This document shows positions 60,861 through 64,000 of a DNA stretch of 64,000 bases, piece after piece. Source of the stretch: Oleiphilaceae bacterium (GTDB lineage Bacteria; Pseudomonadota; Gammaproteobacteria; Pseudomonadales; Oleiphilaceae); contig JAKVBL010000004.1 of NCBI GenBank assembly GCA_022447365.1, positions 148,872 through 212,871 on the forward strand, in the 5' to 3' direction. The translations under genes and the position numbers were made by a program. The number at the start of each line of letters is the position of its first letter. Positions within the stretch are counted from its first letter, which is position 1. Below the pieces are notes generated by a model. It had not been told where the DNA came from. It did not search any database and was given only the letters and a program-made list of their open reading frames with translations.

Positions 60861-61229
60861 CTACGATTTAGCTCTTTGTTTTAGCTTTCGCCAAATATAT
60901 TGCAGTTCTTTATTTAAGTTTTCGTTTTCAGCGTCGGCAGCCGAGCGTTTAGCCATAAAGACTAGATCATAGGAAGGAAGCTTATGTTGGGATTGTCGAA
61001 AGCTTTCACGTAAAACGCGTTTTATACGATTTCTGTTTACAGCGAATCTAACGTTTTTTTTCGCAACAATGATCCCAAGCTTTGGATGTTGGAGCTCTTG
61101 TTTGCTTGCGAGACAGAGAAAATATTGAGTGGCGAATTTGATATCGACGCCACTGAATACGTCAGAATAATCTTTCGCATTCAGAAGGCGTATCGATTTG
61201 GGAAAAGTATTATCTGACGTTTCCGTCAT
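60861..61229 (-). CDS. rnpA: Ribonuclease P protein component
   Basis: A 122-residue basic protein that assists the RNase P RNA in tRNA 5' maturation. The RNR signature is in KNVRFAVNRNRIKRVLRESFR, preceded by LGIIVAKK. ATG 61229 is favoured; an in-frame ATG at 61247 would overlap the rpmH stop by eight bases and add residues not seen in relatives. Confidence 0.93.
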   Translation of the reverse strand: MTETSDNTFPKSIRLLNAKDYSDVFSGVDIKFATQYFLCLASKQELQHPKLGIIVAKKNVRFAVNRNRIKRVLRESFRQSQHKLPSYDLVFMAKRSAADAENENLNKELQYIWRKLKQRAKS

Positions 61230-61239
61230 TATAGAATGC

Positions 61240-61374
61240 TTATGCACTCAATACTTTACGGCCTTTAGCGCGACGACGAGCAAGTACTTGACGACCGCTT
61301 TTAGTAGCCATGCGTGCACGGAAACCGTGTGTACGCTTGCGCTTAAGTACGCTTGGTTGGAATGTTCTTTTCAT
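61240..61374 (-). CDS. rpmH: 50S ribosomal protein L34
   Basis: A 44-residue basic ribosomal protein. It begins [20 protein letters not shown] and ends [12 protein letters not shown], a near-universal L34 sequence. It is the first gene of the rpmH-rnpA-yidD-yidC-mnmE unit, divergent from dnaA. Confidence 0.97.
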   Translation of the reverse strand: MKRTFQPSVLKRKRTHGFRARMATKSGRQVLARRRAKGRKVLSA

Positions 61375-62004
61375 TTGCAATACTCACAAATTGGTTTGGC
61401 AAAAATTCAGGGAGCGGGATTGTATGGCTTTTAATCTAAACACGCAAACCTTTTTTTATCTTTTCTCGAACGTAGTGAGAGTTAATAAATATAAGAAAAA
61501 AGAAATAGATAGTGAATAGTAGTTATTAGTAGGCGCTAACTTCTGTGGGTATAAATAAAAACATTTGAAAAATCAATAGTTTATTGGATTAGTAAGTACG
61601 TGCTTAACTATGTAGATAAGCCCTCAATAAGCCTTGGAAGAAATCTTGGATAACTTTTAGTTGTAGTTATTCAATGTGTTATTCATTTTGATTTACACAA
61701 GTTAGTAAATGCTTACTGTGGATAAAGAAATTAAAATTTAATTTTGTGCACAAGCTTGTTAGTAAGTTGTTAATTTGTTGATTTTTATAATAAAAACTGT
61801 TAACAGGCTGTGTATAGCTTTTTTTTTTGCTATAGATATAAGGCTAAACAATAGGTAAACTTACTCTCGTTCGTAGCGCTGTACAGTACATTCATGTCAT
61901 TTCAGCCAGTCTAGTGTCTGTGTTATTCAATACAGAGCTCAGTGTGACAACTTTTATCTTCTGAGATAAATCATTAATCAATAATTTGTGTGCTTGGGAA
62001 ATTG
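61375..62004. other. Candidate chromosomal origin (oriC) between rpmH and dnaA
   Basis: A 630-base AT-rich gap with no gene. It has a perfect DnaA box in minus orientation (TGTGGATAA, 61717-61725), one-mismatch boxes TGTAGATAA at 61611-61619 and TGTGTATAG at 61809-61817, a palindrome CTGTTAACAG at 61797-61806, a T10 run at 61819-61828, and long A/T tracts suited to unwinding. A 7-base-pair hairpin TTTATCT/AGATAAA (61953-61970) lies in the dnaA leader. Coding strands diverge here, as at pseudomonad origins. Confidence 0.7.
61419..61447 (-). promoter_or_regulatory. Promoter of rpmH
   Basis: On the minus strand TTGCGT at 61442-61447 and TACAAT (5 of 6) at 61419-61424 are 17 bases apart, giving a leader of about 40 bases before the rpmH ATG at 61374. 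Confidence 0.6.
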
Positions 62005-63465
62005 ATGTCTGAGTCAATTTGGGAAAATTGTCTTGCTCGTTTAGAGGAAGAAGAATCTGCTGATCAATTTGGTATGTGGTTAAAGCCTCTCCAGTTTGAT
62101 ATGCAAGGCGATGTAATTTCATTGTTTGCACCAAACCGATTTGTTTTGGATTTTGTAAAGAATAAATACGTCAAGCGTATTAAGGATCTTATCCAAGAGT
62201 TGTCAGGAGCGAATTACGATATCAGATTGTCAATTGGGCAAGCCACTAAGAATAAAGGTCCTGCAAAGCCACTTGTTGAAGTAAGCAAAGTTACTGCACC
62301 ATTTGAAGCTAGAAATTCATCATCGAATGCTGATCGCGAACAAAACAGTGGAGCTAGCGCATCAAGTTCTGCGCCAAAGCAGGAAAGTCTGGCCTTAGCC
62401 ACTAAGAAGCCTAACCAGTTTAGCGGTGCTGACGATATTTCACATAAGAGTAATCTGAACCCTAAATTTACGTTTGAAACCTTTGTAGAAGGTAAAGCTA
62501 ACCATATGGCTCGCGCTGCAGCAATGCGAGTAGCTGATGAGCCTGGTTCATCATATAACCCACTGTTTCTTTATGGTGACGTTGGGTTGGGTAAAACACA
62601 TCTCATGCACGCCGTCGGAAATGAGATAAAAGCACGCAATCCCAATGCGAAAATTGTATATCTGCATTCTGAGCGTTTTGTTGGTGATATGATCAAAGCA
62701 CTTCAAGCTAACGATATTGCGCGATTTAAGAAGTACTATCGATCTCTTGATGTATTGTTGATTGATGACATTCAATTTTTTGCAAAAAAAGAGCGTTCAC
62801 AGGAAGAGTTTTTTCATACGTTTAACGCCTTACTTGATGGCGATAAACAAGTCATATTGACGAGTGATCGTTATCCTAAAGAAATCGAGAATATGGAAGA
62901 GCGTCTAACTTCTCGATTTGGTTGGGGCTTGTCGACGAAATTAGAATCTCCTGAATTAGAAACGCGAGTAGCGATATTAATGCGTAAGGCAGAACAAGAA
63001 CGTGTTGTGTTACGTGAAGATGCTGCTTTCTTTATCGCCCGACGTGTTCGATCGAATGTAAGAGAGTTAGAGGGCGCTCTTAGATTGGTAGCGGCGAATG
63101 CAAGTTTTACACGTCAAGACATCACGCCGACTTTCGCACAGGAATGTTTGAAAGACCTATTATCTGTTCATGATCGGCAGGTAAGTATCGATAATATCCA
63201 AAGAACGGTTGCCGAGTACTACAAAATAAAAGTAGCCGATCTTCTTTCTCCCAGAAGAACAAGGTCTATTGCGCGGCCTAGACAAGTCGCTATGGCCTTA
63301 GCTAAAGAGTTAACGGAACATAGTTTACCCGAAATAGGGGATGCCTTTGGTGGGCGTGACCATACAACAGTTTTACATGCTTGCAGAAAAATAACTGAAC
63401 TCAACGAGACAGATGCAAGTATTAGAGAAGATTTTTCAAACTTCATGAAAAAATTAACGATGTAA
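62005..63465 (+). CDS. dnaA: Chromosomal replication initiator DnaA
   Basis: A 486-residue AAA+ initiator. Domain I has [12 protein letters not shown], domain II is a Ser/Ala-rich linker (about 95-150), domain III has Walker [17 protein letters not shown] and Walker [11 protein letters not shown], and domain IV has the DnaA signature around [19 protein letters not shown] 62005 has GGGAA upstream and gives the family start; an upstream in-frame TTG is rejected. dnaN follows after 15 bases. Confidence 0.98.
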   Translation: MSESIWENCLARLEEEESADQFGMWLKPLQFDMQGDVISLFAPNRFVLDFVKNKYVKRIKDLIQELSGANYDIRLSIGQATKNKGPAKPLVEVSKVTAPFEARNSSSNADREQNSGASASSSAPKQESLALATKKPNQFSGADDISHKSNLNPKFTFETFVEGKANHMARAAAMRVADEPGSSYNPLFLYGDVGLGKTHLMHAVGNEIKARNPNAKIVYLHSERFVGDMIKALQANDIARFKKYYRSLDVLLIDDIQFFAKKERSQEEFFHTFNALLDGDKQVILTSDRYPKEIENMEERLTSRFGWGLSTKLESPELETRVAILMRKAEQERVVLREDAAFFIARRVRSNVRELEGALRLVAANASFTRQDITPTFAQECLKDLLSVHDRQVSIDNIQRTVAEYYKIKVADLLSPRRTRSIARPRQVAMALAKELTEHSLPEIGDAFGGRDHTTVLHACRKITELNETDASIREDFSNFMKKLTM

Positions 63466-63480
63466 GCAAGGCCAGAAAGA

Positions 63481-64000
63481 ATGAAATTTTCGATTAGCAG
63501 AGATGACATATTAAGCCCGCTTCAAATTATTTCAGGCGTGGTTGAGCGAAAGCAAACAATGCCAGTGCTTTCAAATATTCTTGTTGTTGCAGAGCAAGGT
63601 CAGGTTTCTTTGACAGGCACAAATATGGAAGTTGAGCTTGTTTGTCAGCTACAAGGCGCCGAAATTTCCGCTGAAGGACGTACTACTATACCTGCACGTA
63701 AGTTAGCTGATATTTGTCGCTCTTTACCTTCAGAAGCAACGGTTGAGTTGAGTTTAGAAGGGGATAAAGCACACCTAAGAGCAGGTAAAAGTCATTTTAA
63801 ATTAGCAACATTACCAGCGGATCAATTCCCTAATACGGAAGATAATCCTCAGGATATTGAAGTTCGATTTAGTGAAGGTGATTTCAAAGCCATGCTCGAT
63901 GCCACTTCATTTGCGATGGCGCAGCAAGACGTTCGATATTATCTAAATGGAATGTTGCTCGAAATTGGAAATCAGTATGTTAAAACGGTTTCGACAGATG
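63481..64000 (+). CDS. dnaN: DNA polymerase III beta sliding clamp (partial, 5' part)
   Basis: The first 173 codons of the beta clamp are present; the gene runs off the right edge. It begins MKFSISRDDILSPLQIISGV and has VERKQTMPVLSNILV and LTGTNMEVEL, as in E. coli DnaN. An AGAAAGA purine-rich site precedes the ATG and it is cotranscribed with dnaA. Confidence 0.97.
   Translation, partial: MKFSISRDDILSPLQIISGVVERKQTMPVLSNILVVAEQGQVSLTGTNMEVELVCQLQGAEISAEGRTTIPARKLADICRSLPSEATVELSLEGDKAHLRAGKSHFKLATLPADQFPNTEDNPQDIEVRFSEGDFKAMLDATSFAMAQQDVRYYLNGMLLEIGNQYVKTVSTD

Overview
The window is a chromosomal segment of a gammaproteobacterium that ends at the dnaA/dnaN start of the replication-origin region. 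Several features point to a Pseudomonas-like to Oceanospirillales-like, probably marine lineage of moderate GC: a complete pilG-pilH-pilI-pilJ-pilK-chpA twitching chemosensory cluster next to gshB-tonB-yqgE-ruvX; rsmD-ftsY-ftsE-ftsX-rpoH in line; and mnmE-yidC-yidD-rnpA-rpmH facing dnaA-dnaN. This is inference from gene order and protein families; no genus is claimed. There are no tRNA, rRNA, insertion sequence, prophage or CRISPR signals that I can support.

Layout. 1-8 kb (minus): type IV pilus chemosensory operon, with chpA running off the left edge inside a perfect hexanucleotide repeat. 8.3-11.2 kb (plus): gshB, tonB, yqgE, ruvX. 11.2-15.5 kb: HU, then a lipoprotein and a TRAP-family permease without a binding protein, then a small exported protein. 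15.5-19.2 kb (minus): pckA, hslO, hslR, yrfG. 19.2-27.9 kb: cysQ, mutM, a HyuA-like protein, rsmD, ftsYEX and rpoH. 28-32.7 kb (plus): tartronate semialdehyde reductase-like and hydroxypyruvate isomerase genes, a DjlA-like J protein, and a two-component pair. 32.7-40.4 kb is the accessory part: two unknown small proteins, an LpxR-like lipid A deacylase, greB, three FlgO-domain paralogues, an acidic exported protein, a DUF938 methyltransferase, and a broken PAS-GGDEF-BLUF gene. 40.4-61.4 kb (all minus): glmS-glmU, the full atpIBEFHAGDC operon, parAB, rsmG, mnmG, an LplT-PlsC fusion, mnmE, yidC, yidD, rnpA, rpmH. 61.4-64 kb: AT-rich origin candidate, dnaA, and the start of dnaN.

How it fits together. 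The coding strand flips between rpmH and dnaA, so the likely origin lies there and the 40-61 kb housekeeping block is read away from it. A second AT-rich gap upstream of mnmG carries two perfect DnaA boxes and is a competing or auxiliary site.

Most of the window is ordinary core genome. The most unusual items are the PAS-GGDEF-BLUF gene with two separate lesions, the FlgO-paralogue trio away from any flagellar locus, an exported protein built from two copies of a Cys-Cys-Trp module, the Glu-Gln-coding repeat in chpA, an FtsY with an N-terminal membrane segment, and the two origin-like regions. I did not find a convincing new multi-gene system.
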